DNA from: an uncultured Clostridia bacterium
Lineage (GTDB): Bacteria; Bacillota; Clostridia; Christensenellales; Borkfalkiaceae
Direction of reading: 5' to 3'
Assembly: GCA_947631005.1 (NCBI GenBank)
Contig: CANRJR010000008.1
Coordinates: 1 to 64,000, forward strand
DNA length: 64,000 nucleotides
Below are positions 1-8,560 of this stretch, piece after piece; position 1 is the first letter of the stretch; each line of letters begins with the position of its first letter. The notes beneath the pieces are model-generated. The model was not told the DNA's origin and did not search any database. It worked only from the letters and a program-made list of their open reading frames with translations. The translations under genes and the position numbers were made by a program.

Positions 1-33
1 CGTAACCTCAAAATCGATTTCGTCCCCGTATGA
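1..33 (+). CDS. 3' end of an unidentified plus-strand gene (partial)
   Basis: From base 1 the frame reads ten codons (RNLKIDFVPV) and stops at TGA, 12 bases before a strong plus-strand terminator hairpin. That spacing is what the last codons of a gene look like, but eleven codons cannot identify a product. A second forward frame stays open longer but runs through the terminator, so it is less likely. Confidence 0.3.
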   Translation, partial: RNLKIDFVPV

Positions 34-45
34 CCGCGGGGGTAC

Positions 46-75
46 GGGCGTCGCGCCACGGCGACGCCCTTTTTT
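46..75 (+). terminator. Rho-independent terminator, plus strand
   Basis: A perfect 9-bp GC-rich stem (GGGCGTCGC with GCGACGCCC) around a 6-base loop is followed at once by six T residues. It ends whatever plus-strand gene enters the window from the left. Confidence 0.85.
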
Positions 76-84
76 GTCTAATAG

Positions 85-121
85 AAAACCGCCATTTATC
101 GTGAATAAAACGGCGGTTTTT
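85..121. terminator. Inverted repeat, probable bidirectional terminator
   Basis: AAAACCGCC at 85-93 pairs with GGCGGTTTT at 112-120. The loop itself can pair further (ATTTAT with ATAAA). T runs follow the stem on both strands, so it could stop transcription from either side. It is the second hairpin after the plus-strand gene end. Confidence 0.6.
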
Positions 122-178
122 GAATATTTATTGAGAAAATTCTTGGATGTGAGAAGTAGAATCTACTAGAACATAGTA

Positions 179-230
179 CAAAAAAACCAATCTCAACGTT
201 ATATCTTGAAATGATATACGTTAAAATTGG
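179..230 (-). terminator. Terminator of the long minus-strand run (peptidase, P-II, DUF1538)
   Basis: On the minus strand a long imperfect stem starts CCAAT and ends ATTGG, with ACGTAT pairing to ATAACGT inside and a 9-base loop. Seven T residues follow. It lies about 70 bases past the peptidase stop codon, beyond the tRNA-Leu remnant, and is the natural end of the run. Confidence 0.65.
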
Positions 231-263
231 CTATATATTGTGTTGAATGCGGAGTTTTGAAAA

Positions 264-300
264 TTAAAACCTGCGCGTCTGCCAATTTCGCCACGTCCGC
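264..300 (-). pseudogene. 5' half of a tRNA-Leu, truncated at the anticodon arm
   Basis: On the minus strand, bases 300 to 275 give a 7-nt acceptor 5' strand (GCGGACG), TG, and a typical class II D arm (GCGAAATTGGCAGACGC). The next bases enter an anticodon stem (GCAGG) and a T-rich loop. After about base 264 the sequence no longer fits a tRNA: no matching 3' anticodon strand, variable arm, TTCGA T-loop or acceptor 3' strand was found. The fragment begins on the base right after the TAA stop of the peptidase gene, so it sits in that transcript's 3' UTR. It is a relic, not a working tRNA. Confidence 0.7.
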
Positions 301-984
301 TTATAAAATTGTCTTTTTGACATGCACGCCGTCGGATGCGTCCAACGCGTACACCTTACCCCCGCCCGAGATGCTGCGCACCGCTTCGCCGTCTGCCATT
401 TCGAGGGCGGCGTTGTTTTCAACGCCCCAAGCGCAGAACTTATTATACAACAAGATCCGATCGAAGTCAAGCATTCTTTCGTTATAATGCGGAGAAATTT
501 TCCCTTGCAGCCAGCCGAGCCCGCGATACATGCGAAATTCGCCCGCGACGACGGAATCCGAGTACATATCCTCGAACCAACAGATCGCCCCCGCCGACAG
601 TCCCGCCACGATCTTACCGCTCCGCACGGCGTTTTCGATGAGCGGCAACAGACCGCACCGCTCCCACTGTTCGATCATGAAAACGGTGTCTCCCCCGCCG
701 ACATAGAGAAAATCCGCTTTTTCGAACTTCCCCTCCATTTTGACGGGGTCGACCTCCCGTCCGACCGTGAGGGCGACGTCCGTTTTGATGTCGAACATGC
801 CCGTGTACACCTTGTGAAAGGTGTTGTAATAGGGCATGCAGTCGTGACTTGCGGTGGGCAGAAAGAGCCCGCATGCGCGGCGCGAGCCCGCTGCCTTTTT
901 GGCTTCTTGAGCGATATAGCGGTCAATTTCAAGCGTTTCGCCGTTTTTAAGTTCGCCGCCGCCGATGAGGATATACCGCGTCAT
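301..984 (-). CDS. Peptidase S51 family protein (dipeptidase E-like)
   Basis: A 227-residue serine peptidase of the S51 family, which includes dipeptidase E (cuts N-terminal Asp dipeptides) and cyanophycinase. The nucleophile elbow GLSAGA puts Ser at about residue 130. A glycine-rich VGGGDT stretch at 95-100 and an SPHYN motif with His at about 166 match the family. Length fits dipeptidase E (about 230). No signal peptide, so cytoplasmic. Its start overlaps the stop of the upstream P-II-like gene by 4 nt (ATGA), so the two are probably co-translated. Substrate cannot be read from the sequence. Confidence 0.85.
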   Translation of the reverse strand: MTRYILIGGGELKNGETLEIDRYIAQEAKKAAGSRRACGLFLPTASHDCMPYYNTFHKVYTGMFDIKTDVALTVGREVDPVKMEGKFEKADFLYVGGGDTVFMIEQWERCGLLPLIENAVRSGKIVAGLSAGAICWFEDMYSDSVVAGEFRMYRGLGWLQGKISPHYNERMLDFDRILLYNKFCAWGVENNAALEMADGEAVRSISGGGKVYALDASDGVHVKKTIL

Positions 985-1877
985 TGGGCTTCTCCACGGG
1001 TCTCCCCGCCCGTCGGTTTTTCTCCCTCGTCCGTGCCGACGCCCGACGTGCGGTCGACGGGAAGCGAGAAGATGACGCCGCCAGCCTCGGTTTTGACGCC
1101 GACCTGTTCGGAAATGGCGTTCATAATGGCGAGCGTCCCCTCTTTTTTGGTCAAGATGAGCAAGATCTCCTGTTCCGCGACGAGCGAAATTCCGATGAAC
1201 TGTTCGGCTTTTGCGTTGTCCATGGTCCGCGCGCGGATGATCGTACCGCCCGCCGCGCCCGCACTGCGCGCCGCCTCCATCGCTTGGTCGACAAAGTTTG
1301 CGGCGACTGCCGCCACGATGAGGTCGTATTTTCTGTCTGCGCCTTTCATGATATTTTTCTCCTCCGTCGTTTTATTGGTCGCCGCCGAGACGATTCCCCT
1401 CGCCACGATCTGCGAGATCCCCGTAAGCGGGATGGTGAACGAGATCCCCCTGCCGACGAGATAGAGCGACATCTTCTTGCGCAATTCGCGCAGGATGGCG
1501 AGCTCGTCGCTCTCGGGGATGATGGATATGAGCACGGCTTTTTCCGTTTCGCCGATCCCGAGGAAATCGAGGACAGCCGAGCGCGCCGTACCCGTTCCCG
1601 CGAACGCATAGGAAAGCGCGACCGAACATTCGTCGAGCACCTCTTTGAGACGGCTCTCGTCGCGTCGGTTCACGACGCTGAACAGCAGTTTGGCGCGGGC
1701 GGGAACGGTGGGTTTCGCGCCGAGCCGCGCGACCATGCCGCCCACCGCTTTGATTTTTTGACCGACGTTCCCCTTTTTCTCCGCGTCCTGCGGTTTTTTC
1801 TCCTGTTTGCGCGGATCTTCCGCTTTTGTCTCCGCAACTTTCGCTTGCGCCGTCTGTTGTTTCTCTTCGGTCATCAA
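981..1877 (-). CDS. Tandem P-II-like domain protein partnered with DUF1538
   Basis: A 298-residue soluble protein. Residues 1-50 are a charged Lys/Glu/Gln-rich tail. Two ferredoxin-like P-II/GlnB-type repeats follow, roughly 58-150 and 175-275. Each opens with a strand of the type KLLFSVV or DLIVAAV and has the glycine-rich turn GAGGTII or its degenerate counterpart. P-II proteins sense nucleotides and small metabolites and gate transporters or enzymes. Here the partner is the DUF1538 membrane protein just upstream (overlap 1874-1877), so regulation of that transporter-like protein is the likely job. That is an inference from gene order. Confidence 0.7.
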   Translation of the reverse strand: MMTEEKQQTAQAKVAETKAEDPRKQEKKPQDAEKKGNVGQKIKAVGGMVARLGAKPTVPARAKLLFSVVNRRDESRLKEVLDECSVALSYAFAGTGTARSAVLDFLGIGETEKAVLISIIPESDELAILRELRKKMSLYLVGRGISFTIPLTGISQIVARGIVSAATNKTTEEKNIMKGADRKYDLIVAAVAANFVDQAMEAARSAGAAGGTIIRARTMDNAKAEQFIGISLVAEQEILLILTKKEGTLAIMNAISEQVGVKTEAGGVIFSLPVDRTSGVGTDEGEKPTGGETRGEAQ

Positions 1878-3403
1878 TCCACCTCGTATGTTAAGATCTT
1901 TTCCTCGACGGTGAGGAAAGTGCGCTTGATCTTGCCCGTCTTTCTCTTATAGAGAATGCCGAGGACTTGAATGGAGATGAGCGGCGTGAGCGCGACGAAC
2001 GCGACGCACCCGAACGCCTGCGTCATGATCCCCGCGGGGTCGAGCACGTTGCACGCGCCGATGGCGAGCGGAAGCACGAACGACGAGACCATCGCGCCGC
2101 TTGCAACGCCGCCCGAGTCGAAGGCGATGCCCGTAAAGAGCGGCGGCGTAAAGAACGTGAGCCCGAGCGCGAGCACATACCCCGGGACGAGGATATACAT
2201 GATGTTGATCCCCGTAAGAATGCGAAGCATGGCGAGCCCGAGCGAGATGCAGACGCCCGCGCAAAGTCCCTTTTTCATCGAGCGCGCGCTGATCGCGCCC
2301 GCCGACATGCGTTCGACCTGTTTGTTGAGGACATGCACTGCGGGTTCGGCGGCGACGACGAAATAGCCGATGAGCATGCCAACGGGAATAAGCAGCCACC
2401 CGCCCCACAGCTTTGCGAGCGCGCTCCCGATCTCCCTGCCGACGGGCATAAACCCGACGTTCGCACCCGTCAAAAAGAGGACGAGCCCGACAAAGGTGTA
2501 CAAAAACCCGATGGCGATGCGAAGCAGTTGCTTCTTATGGAACGAGCGGCTGACGAGCTGAAAGAGCAGGAAAAAGACGAGAATGGGGCTGATCGCGATG
2601 AGCACTTCGAGCGAATAATCGCCGAAGCCGTGCGCATAGCGGAAGAGAACGTCGCGCGTCGTATCGGCAGTCTCCAACGCTTGGACGGGGTATTCGAGGT
2701 CGCCCACACCGAAGATGATGCCGAGGATGAGCACGGCGATGATCGGTCCGACGCTCGACAGCGCGACGAGCCCGAACGAGTCGTCCTGCCCGCCCTTGCC
2801 CGTCCGAAGCGACGCGACGCCGACGCCGAGCGAAATGATGAACGGAACGGTCATGGGACCCGTCGTCACCCCGCCCGCGTCGAAGGACACCGCCCAAAAG
2901 GAGGGCGAGACGAAGATGCTCAACACAAACGCCGCCGCATAGAACGCGATGAGCAAAATGGAAAGCCGTATATGGAATACGATCCGCAACATCGCGATCA
3001 CGAGGAAAACGCCCACGCCCGCCGCGACGGTGAGAATGAGCAAATAATTTTTGAGGAACGTTTTTTCGGCGATGGCGGGAACTTGCCTTGCGAGGATCTG
3101 CAAGTCGGGTTCGGCGACCGTGACGATGATGCCGATGATAAAGGAAATGAGCGCGATGAACCACACCTTGCGGGTGCGCGTCATGGCAGAGCCGATCTTT
3201 TCGCCGATGACGAGCATCGACATATCCGCCCCCTGCGTAAAGCACCCCATGCCCACGATGAGCAAAAACACGCCGATCGCAAACAGCGTAAACGTGCCCG
3301 TATCGAGCGGCGCGACCGTGAAGCAGAGTGCGAGAATGATAATCGCGATGGGTAAGATCGACGAAAGCGATTCGAAGATCTTATCGCGTAGCGTCTTTGT
3401 CAT
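1874..3403 (-). CDS. DUF1538 family integral membrane protein
   Basis: A 509-residue polytopic membrane protein made of two homologous halves. Each half contains a membrane segment ending in an FDSGGVASG or FDAGGVTTG turn (around residues 187 and 430), the hallmark of DUF1538. About twelve hydrophobic segments are visible. The family is transporter-like with unknown substrate. It is translationally coupled to a P-II-like gene downstream and lies 21 bases after rpiB. The internal duplication with inverted-type GGV motifs suggests a pseudo-symmetric carrier. Confidence 0.8.
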   Translation of the reverse strand: MTKTLRDKIFESLSSILPIAIIILALCFTVAPLDTGTFTLFAIGVFLLIVGMGCFTQGADMSMLVIGEKIGSAMTRTRKVWFIALISFIIGIIVTVAEPDLQILARQVPAIAEKTFLKNYLLILTVAAGVGVFLVIAMLRIVFHIRLSILLIAFYAAAFVLSIFVSPSFWAVSFDAGGVTTGPMTVPFIISLGVGVASLRTGKGGQDDSFGLVALSSVGPIIAVLILGIIFGVGDLEYPVQALETADTTRDVLFRYAHGFGDYSLEVLIAISPILVFFLLFQLVSRSFHKKQLLRIAIGFLYTFVGLVLFLTGANVGFMPVGREIGSALAKLWGGWLLIPVGMLIGYFVVAAEPAVHVLNKQVERMSAGAISARSMKKGLCAGVCISLGLAMLRILTGINIMYILVPGYVLALGLTFFTPPLFTGIAFDSGGVASGAMVSSFVLPLAIGACNVLDPAGIMTQAFGCVAFVALTPLISIQVLGILYKRKTGKIKRTFLTVEEKILTYEVD

Positions 3404-3424
3404 GCCGTAAATCTCCCGTTGGGA

Positions 3425-3877
3425 TCACTTCATATATTTCCGTTCGATTGCAGTGATCTTGTCGATGCGTCTTTGGTGCTTCTCCTCCCCCGAAAAGGGC
3501 GTTTCGAGAAAGACCCGCACGATTTCGAGCGCGAGATTGACGCCGACGAACGCGCCGCCGAGCGCGAGCATGTTGGCGTCGTTGTGCAGACGGGTCATTT
3601 TCGCCGAGAGCGGTTCGGAACAGAGCGCGCAACGCACCCCCGGAACTTTGTTCGCCGCGATCGAGATGCCGATCCCCGTCGTGCAGACGACGATCCCCCG
3701 CTCGCATTCCCCTCTTGCGACGGCTTCCGCCGCCGCCAGCCCGAAATCGGGATAGTCGCAGGAATTTTCCGACGTCGTTCCGAAGTCGCAAACGGTATGT
3801 CCCGCCTGTTCGAGCGATTGCGCCACCCTCGTTTTGAGGGCAAGCCCGCCGTGATCGCATGCAATGGCAATTTTCAT
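3425..3877 (-). CDS. rpiB: Ribose-5-phosphate isomerase B
   Basis: A 150-residue cytoplasmic enzyme that interconverts ribose-5-phosphate and ribulose-5-phosphate in the pentose phosphate pathway. The N-terminus MKIAIACDHGG, the catalytic Cys in VVCTTGIG (about residue 65), and the phosphate-binding RLHNDANML with His at about 98 are all RpiB signatures. The start at 3877 follows an AGGTGTGA-type ribosome site. It sits 14 bases after ywlE, keeping the ywlC-ywlE-rpiB order seen in Bacillus. Confidence 0.95.
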   Translation of the reverse strand: MKIAIACDHGGLALKTRVAQSLEQAGHTVCDFGTTSENSCDYPDFGLAAAEAVARGECERGIVVCTTGIGISIAANKVPGVRCALCSEPLSAKMTRLHNDANMLALGGAFVGVNLALEIVRVFLETPFSGEEKHQRRIDKITAIERKYMK

Positions 3878-3891
3878 ATTCACACCTCTTT

Positions 3892-4347
3892 TTATGATTC
3901 TTCGGTTATGGGAGGGCACACTGCCCGTATGATCCGCGGCAGACACTCGCGGATGTTGCGGAGGGTCGTGCGGTACACGTCGATCCCGCTGCCGTACGGA
4001 TCGGGGATCTCTTTCCCGCAAATTTCGGGAAAACTCGTAACGTTGGGATAGGCGCGCAACGCCTCCGCGTGTTTGCTCGTGAGACAGACGACGGCATAGG
4101 CTTCCGAGATCATCGCTTCGGTCAGCTCCCGCGCCTTGAAATCTTCCGCGTACGCGATCTTCGCCTCGCGGAGTGCCTGTTTGCTCTCCTCCGTCATGGG
4201 AGATCCCGCCCGCGCGTTCAATCCCGCCGAGGAGACGCGATACCAGCGTATCCTGCGCCGTTTCAGCTCGTGCCGCATCGCCGCCTCCGCCATGGGCGAA
4301 CGGCAGGTGTTGCCCGTGCAAACGAATATAATCTGTCTATGCTTCAT
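3892..4347 (-). CDS. ywlE: Low-molecular-weight phosphatase, probable protein-arginine phosphatase
   Basis: A 151-residue phosphatase with P-loop CTGNTCRSP (Cys10 to Pro18) and the general-acid motif DPYGSG (Asp116). In this fold, Thr at the fifth P-loop position (Thr14 here) gives Bacillus YwlE its preference for phospho-arginine, whereas tyrosine phosphatases carry a bulky residue there. Together with its place between ywlC and rpiB, this points to YwlE, which reverses McsB arginine phosphorylation. No mcsB is in the window. The start overlaps the end of ywlC by 11 nt. Confidence 0.85.
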   Translation of the reverse strand: MKHRQIIFVCTGNTCRSPMAEAAMRHELKRRRIRWYRVSSAGLNARAGSPMTEESKQALREAKIAYAEDFKARELTEAMISEAYAVVCLTSKHAEALRAYPNVTSFPEICGKEIPDPYGSGIDVYRTTLRNIRECLPRIIRAVCPPITEES

Positions 4348-5335
4348 CCGTATTCCTCCCGAACGCGCGTGAAAAACGGTTCAACACGCCCTCCATAACG
4401 CCGCCGCGCGCCTTGGGTTCGACCGCGACGATGAGCGTTGCCGTGTCCTCCCCCTCGCGCAAAAGCGCGTACAGCCGCCGCGCCATTTCCTCTCCGTCGC
4501 CGCCGACGTCGAGCACGCGTCGGGGAGCGAACATTGCCGCAAGTCCGCTCTCGCAGAGGACGACGGGCGAGCCGCCCCCCTCTTGTTCGCGGTCGTATAA
4601 AGCGATCGCCTCGGCGGCGTCCGATACGCACGCCGTACGGCAACGGGGCGCGTAATGGCGGTGCGCCATCCCGGGGCTCTTCGGTGCTTCCCCCGCTTTC
4701 CTGTGATAAACTTCGCACGCGCCCGCGACGGACGCGATCATCTCCCGCGTGACGAGCCCCGCGCGCAGGATCATGGGGATCTCGCCCGTGCAGTCGAGTA
4801 CGGTGCTCTCGATCCCCCCCGACGACGCGCCGCCGTCGAGAATGAGCGGGATCTTCCCGCAAAAATCGCGGTAGACGTGTTGCGCGGTGACGGGCGAAAC
4901 GTGCCCCGAAAGATTGGCACTCGGCGCGGCGATCGGGATATCGACGGCGCGCAAAAACGCCTGTGCGGTCGGCGAGGCGGGTACGCGGACGGCGAGCGTT
5001 TTCAGCCCGCACGAAACGTATTTGCTCACCTTTCCGTTCGAGGGATATACCATGGTAAGCGGTCCGGGGAGAAACGCCTTGCGCAATTTTTCCGCATAGG
5101 GCGGCTCGCCGTCGATGAGCGTTTTAAGGTCGAACTCCGCATGAATGTGCGCGATGAGCGGATTGTCGGAGGGACGGCCTTTGAGCGCGAAGATCCGCTT
5201 GACCGCCTCGTCCGAACGCGCGTCCGCGCCCAAACCGTACACCGTTTCGGTATGAAAGGCAACCACATCGCCGCCGAAAATATACTGTTTTGCCAAAGAC
5301 AAGCCGTCTTGCGCCGTTACGATCTTGGTTTGCAT
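4337..5335 (-). CDS. ywlC: L-threonylcarbamoyladenylate synthase (YrdC-Sua5 type)
   Basis: A 332-residue enzyme making threonylcarbamoyl-AMP for the t6A37 modification of ANN-decoding tRNAs. The YrdC domain spans about 1-200 with the KGRPSDNPL motif and SANLSG. The smaller Sua5 domain follows an SPGMAHRHYAP hinge and fills about 225-332. The start at 5335 (MQTKIV) is preferred because it overlaps the dnaB stop only slightly. A start 27 bases further up would extend into dnaB with unmatched residues. Confidence 0.92.
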   Translation of the reverse strand: MQTKIVTAQDGLSLAKQYIFGGDVVAFHTETVYGLGADARSDEAVKRIFALKGRPSDNPLIAHIHAEFDLKTLIDGEPPYAEKLRKAFLPGPLTMVYPSNGKVSKYVSCGLKTLAVRVPASPTAQAFLRAVDIPIAAPSANLSGHVSPVTAQHVYRDFCGKIPLILDGGASSGGIESTVLDCTGEIPMILRAGLVTREMIASVAGACEVYHRKAGEAPKSPGMAHRHYAPRCRTACVSDAAEAIALYDREQEGGGSPVVLCESGLAAMFAPRRVLDVGGDGEEMARRLYALLREGEDTATLIVAVEPKARGGVMEGVLNRFSRAFGRNTDEA

Positions 5336-5336
5336 A

Positions 5337-6770
5337 TCAATCGAAAGGCGGGTCGTCGTCATCGTCCTGCGGCGGGAATACCTCTTCCGCAGAGGGGATC
5401 TCGGCGGGCTTGGCGTTCGGCTCTTCGAACGGTCTGTCCTGATCGTCCACGTCGATGAAGCGGGTGGTCTCGCCGAGGAAGCGAAGCTGGATGCGCCCGA
5501 GCGCGCCGTTTCTGTGCTTGGCGATCACGAGCTCCGCCGCCCCCTTTACAATGTTGCCGCGGGCGATCTCGTCGGGCGTGGCAGTGACGTCGGGACGGTT
5601 GATGAACATGACGATATCGGCGTCCTGCTCGATCGCGCCCGATTCGCGCAGGTCGGAAAGCTGGGGCTCTTTGGTCTGGATGCGGCGCAGCTGCGACAGC
5701 GCGATGACGGGGACGTTGAGCTCTTTCGCCATGATTTTGAGGTCGCGCGTGATGGAAGCGATCTCCTGCTGACGGTTGTAGTCGTTGCCGCCCTGTTTCT
5801 CCCCGCCCATGAGCTGGATATAGTCGATCATCACGAGGTCGAGCCCGTTCGCCGCCGCGAGACGGCGGCATTTGGAGAGGATCTCCGCGGGCGTGACGCG
5901 GGAGGAATCGTCGATATAGATGTTGCTTTTGCGCAATTTTTCGCTCGCGAGCACGAGATTCTTCCATTCCTTATGGACGAGCTTGCCCGAGAGCGCGCGT
6001 TCCATGCTCACCCCCGCATGTGCGCATAAAAGGCGTTGAACGATCTGCACGCGCGGCATTTCGAGGGAGAACACCGCCGCCGTTTTCCCCTTTCCGAGAC
6101 AGGCGTGTTCTACGATGTTCATCGCAAGCGACGTTTTCCCCATACCGGGGCGCGCCGCGATGACGATGAGGTCGGATTTTTGCAGCCCGTTGGTGATGCG
6201 GTCGAGGTGCTTGAATCCCGTTTCGACGCCGCGGTACGCGTTGGGGTCGGATTGGATATCCTCGAATTTACGGAGAACTTCCTGAATGGCCGCGCCGTCG
6301 CCGAGCCCCGAGAGATTCGTCCCGTCCTCCTGTTTGGAGATGTCGTACACCTGTTTTTCCGCGTACGAAATGGCGTCCCGCTCGTCCAGCCCTTTCATGC
6401 TGTTTTCGATGATGGACTTGGAGGCGCGGATGAGCGCGCGGTTGACCGAATCGCGCCGCACGATGGCAAAGTACTGTTTGTAGTTCGCCGCCGAGGGCGT
6501 GGTGTTCGCGAGGTCGGTGATCGCCTGCAACCCGCCCGCCCGTTCGAGCGTGCCGTCCCGCTCGAGCTGGTCGGTGAGCGTTACGACGTCGACCGTCTTG
6601 CGCGCGCCGAAGATCTGCTTCATGGCGGCGAGGATGAGGCGGTGCGATTCTTGGTAGAAGTCCTCCTCGCGGAGGGTTTCCACAAGTTCCGACTGCACGG
6701 TCTCGTCGAGGACGAGACAGCCGAGAAGCGCGGTTTCCGCTTCGAGGCTGTGCGGCATTTGGTTATTCAT
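5337..6770 (-). CDS. dnaB: Replicative DNA helicase
   Basis: A 477-residue hexameric 5'-3' helicase of the replication fork. The N-terminal DnaG-interacting domain (about 1-120) begins with the usual PHSLEAE motif. The RecA-like motor has Walker A ARPGMGKTS (about 206-214), the MIDYIQLM Walker B, and the SQLRR and SDLRESGAIEQDAD motifs. The acidic tail is typical. No intein is present. It follows pepF by 15 bases and precedes ywlC. Confidence 0.97.
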   Translation of the reverse strand: MNNQMPHSLEAETALLGCLVLDETVQSELVETLREEDFYQESHRLILAAMKQIFGARKTVDVVTLTDQLERDGTLERAGGLQAITDLANTTPSAANYKQYFAIVRRDSVNRALIRASKSIIENSMKGLDERDAISYAEKQVYDISKQEDGTNLSGLGDGAAIQEVLRKFEDIQSDPNAYRGVETGFKHLDRITNGLQKSDLIVIAARPGMGKTSLAMNIVEHACLGKGKTAAVFSLEMPRVQIVQRLLCAHAGVSMERALSGKLVHKEWKNLVLASEKLRKSNIYIDDSSRVTPAEILSKCRRLAAANGLDLVMIDYIQLMGGEKQGGNDYNRQQEIASITRDLKIMAKELNVPVIALSQLRRIQTKEPQLSDLRESGAIEQDADIVMFINRPDVTATPDEIARGNIVKGAAELVIAKHRNGALGRIQLRFLGETTRFIDVDDQDRPFEEPNAKPAEIPSAEEVFPPQDDDDDPPFD

Positions 6771-6785
6771 CGGTAGTTCCCCTTA

Positions 6786-8552
6786 TCAGAGTTTGACAAA
6801 TTCATCGAGCGCAAGCTCAAATTCGCGCATCGCGTCCTCGAAAGGCACGTCGGTGGTGAGGTCCGCCCCCGCGATCTTCAACAACGAAACGGGATCGGTG
6901 GAATTGCCGCCTTTCAGGAACTTCTTGTAGTCGGCGACCGCGCTCTCCCCCTCGCGCAAAATACGGTTGGCGATGCAGATCGCCGAGGTGATCCCCGTCG
7001 CGTACTTGTAGACGTAGAACGAACGGTAGAAGTGCGGAATGCGCGCCCACTCGGTTGCGATCTCCTCATCGTGCGTCACCGCGTCGCCGTAGTAGCGTTT
7101 GTTGAGGTCGAGATAGATCGCGGAGAGATTGTCTTTGTTGAGCGGCTCTCCCCCCTCCGCGGCGGCGTGCGCCTTCTGTTCGAACTCGGCGAACTGCGTT
7201 TGGCGGAAGAGCGTCGTGCGGATCATGTCCATGAAATAGTTGAGCAAATATTTTTTGAGGTTGCTGTCCGTGCTCGTTTTGAGAAGATATTTGAGCAAAA
7301 GCACCTCGTTGACCGTGCTCGCCACCTCCGCGACGAAGATGGTGTAGTCTGCCTTGACCTGCGGCTGATTGCCGTTGGAATAGTAGGAATGCAAGGAATG
7401 TCCCATTTCGTGGGCGATCGTAAATACGTCGTGCGTGGTCTCCTGATAGTTGAGAAGCACGAACGGGTGCACGCCGTAAATACCGATGGAATACGCGCCG
7501 CTCCGCTTGCCCTCCGACTCCATCACGTCGATCCAGCCCTCGTCTTTGCCCCGTTTGAGGAGCGAAAGATACTCCTCGCCGAGCGGCGCGAGCCCTTGGA
7601 GCACGAGTTCGAACGCCTTTTCAAAGGGCAGACGAAGTTCGGCGTCGTCCACGAGCGAGGGATAGATGTCGTACATGTGCATTTCGTCGTAGCCGAGTGC
7701 CTCCTTGCGCACCTGCATATAGCGGTGCAGAATGGGCGTTCCCTTTCCGACCGCGCGCACCAGCCGCTCGTACACCGCCTGATCGACGTCCTCTTCGAAG
7801 AGCGCGCGTTCGAGGCAGGAGGAATATCCCCGCGCCGTGCTGTAAAAGATATCTTTCTTGACGTTGCCGTAGTAGGTCGTGGCGAGGGTGTTGATGATCT
7901 TGCCGTACGCCGAATAGTAGAGCTTAAACGCCTCAGCGCGCTTTGCGCGGTCTTTCCCGCTCATGATGAGCGAATACAGCCCGTGCGAGAGCTGCGTCCG
8001 CTTGCCCTCGTACTCGATCTCGGGGAGGTTGAGCTCGGCGTTGTCGAGCATCTCGAACACGTCGCCCGCCGCCGACAGCGGCTCTGCCGCCTGCGCAAGC
8101 AAGCGTTCCTCCTTTTCCGAGAGGGTGTACCGCTTGTGCGCCTTGATGCGGGACAGCGCGTAATCGTAATCTTTGAGACGGGGATCGGCGATAAAGCGGT
8201 CGAGCGTCTCGTCGGGCAGAGCGGTGAGCTCGGGGGTCACGAACGCCGTCTCCGCGCCGACGCGCGTGAACAGCGACATGATCTTGGCGAGATAGGAATT
8301 GTACCGCGTGACGCGCACGTCCTCGTCGTGTTTGAGGAAAGCGTAGAGATACACCCGCATCGCTTCGAGCGAAAACGCCTCGTCGGCGCGGTAAAAGGCG
8401 AGCAAGCCCTCCGCCGTGTTCAGCGTGCCTTTGAACTTCGCGAAGTCGGCTTTCTTTTCGAGCGCGGCAAACGCCGCCTCCCACGCTTCATCGCTTGCGA
8501 ACACGTCCTCGACGTGCCACTTGTACTTTTTGTCGACGTCTTTTCTTTGCAT
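6786..8552 (-). CDS. pepF: Oligoendopeptidase F (M3 metallopeptidase)
   Basis: A 588-residue cytoplasmic zinc peptidase that cuts oligopeptides of roughly 7 to 17 residues. The zinc site HEMGH is at 381-385, and the C-terminal Glu ligand region and M3 helical fold follow. Length matches PepF (about 600). No signal peptide. It begins 8 bases after the UPF0210 stop. A role in turning over signal peptides or imported peptides is plausible, since lepB lies in the same run, but this is inference. Confidence 0.95.
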   Translation of the reverse strand: MQRKDVDKKYKWHVEDVFASDEAWEAAFAALEKKADFAKFKGTLNTAEGLLAFYRADEAFSLEAMRVYLYAFLKHDEDVRVTRYNSYLAKIMSLFTRVGAETAFVTPELTALPDETLDRFIADPRLKDYDYALSRIKAHKRYTLSEKEERLLAQAAEPLSAAGDVFEMLDNAELNLPEIEYEGKRTQLSHGLYSLIMSGKDRAKRAEAFKLYYSAYGKIINTLATTYYGNVKKDIFYSTARGYSSCLERALFEEDVDQAVYERLVRAVGKGTPILHRYMQVRKEALGYDEMHMYDIYPSLVDDAELRLPFEKAFELVLQGLAPLGEEYLSLLKRGKDEGWIDVMESEGKRSGAYSIGIYGVHPFVLLNYQETTHDVFTIAHEMGHSLHSYYSNGNQPQVKADYTIFVAEVASTVNEVLLLKYLLKTSTDSNLKKYLLNYFMDMIRTTLFRQTQFAEFEQKAHAAAEGGEPLNKDNLSAIYLDLNKRYYGDAVTHDEEIATEWARIPHFYRSFYVYKYATGITSAICIANRILREGESAVADYKKFLKGGNSTDPVSLLKIAGADLTTDVPFEDAMREFELALDEFVKL

Positions 8553-8560
8553 ATTTCACC

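Noticed and set aside
241-300. Intact tRNA-Leu
   Set aside because: No 3' half: no T arm or acceptor complement was found within 120 bases downstream.
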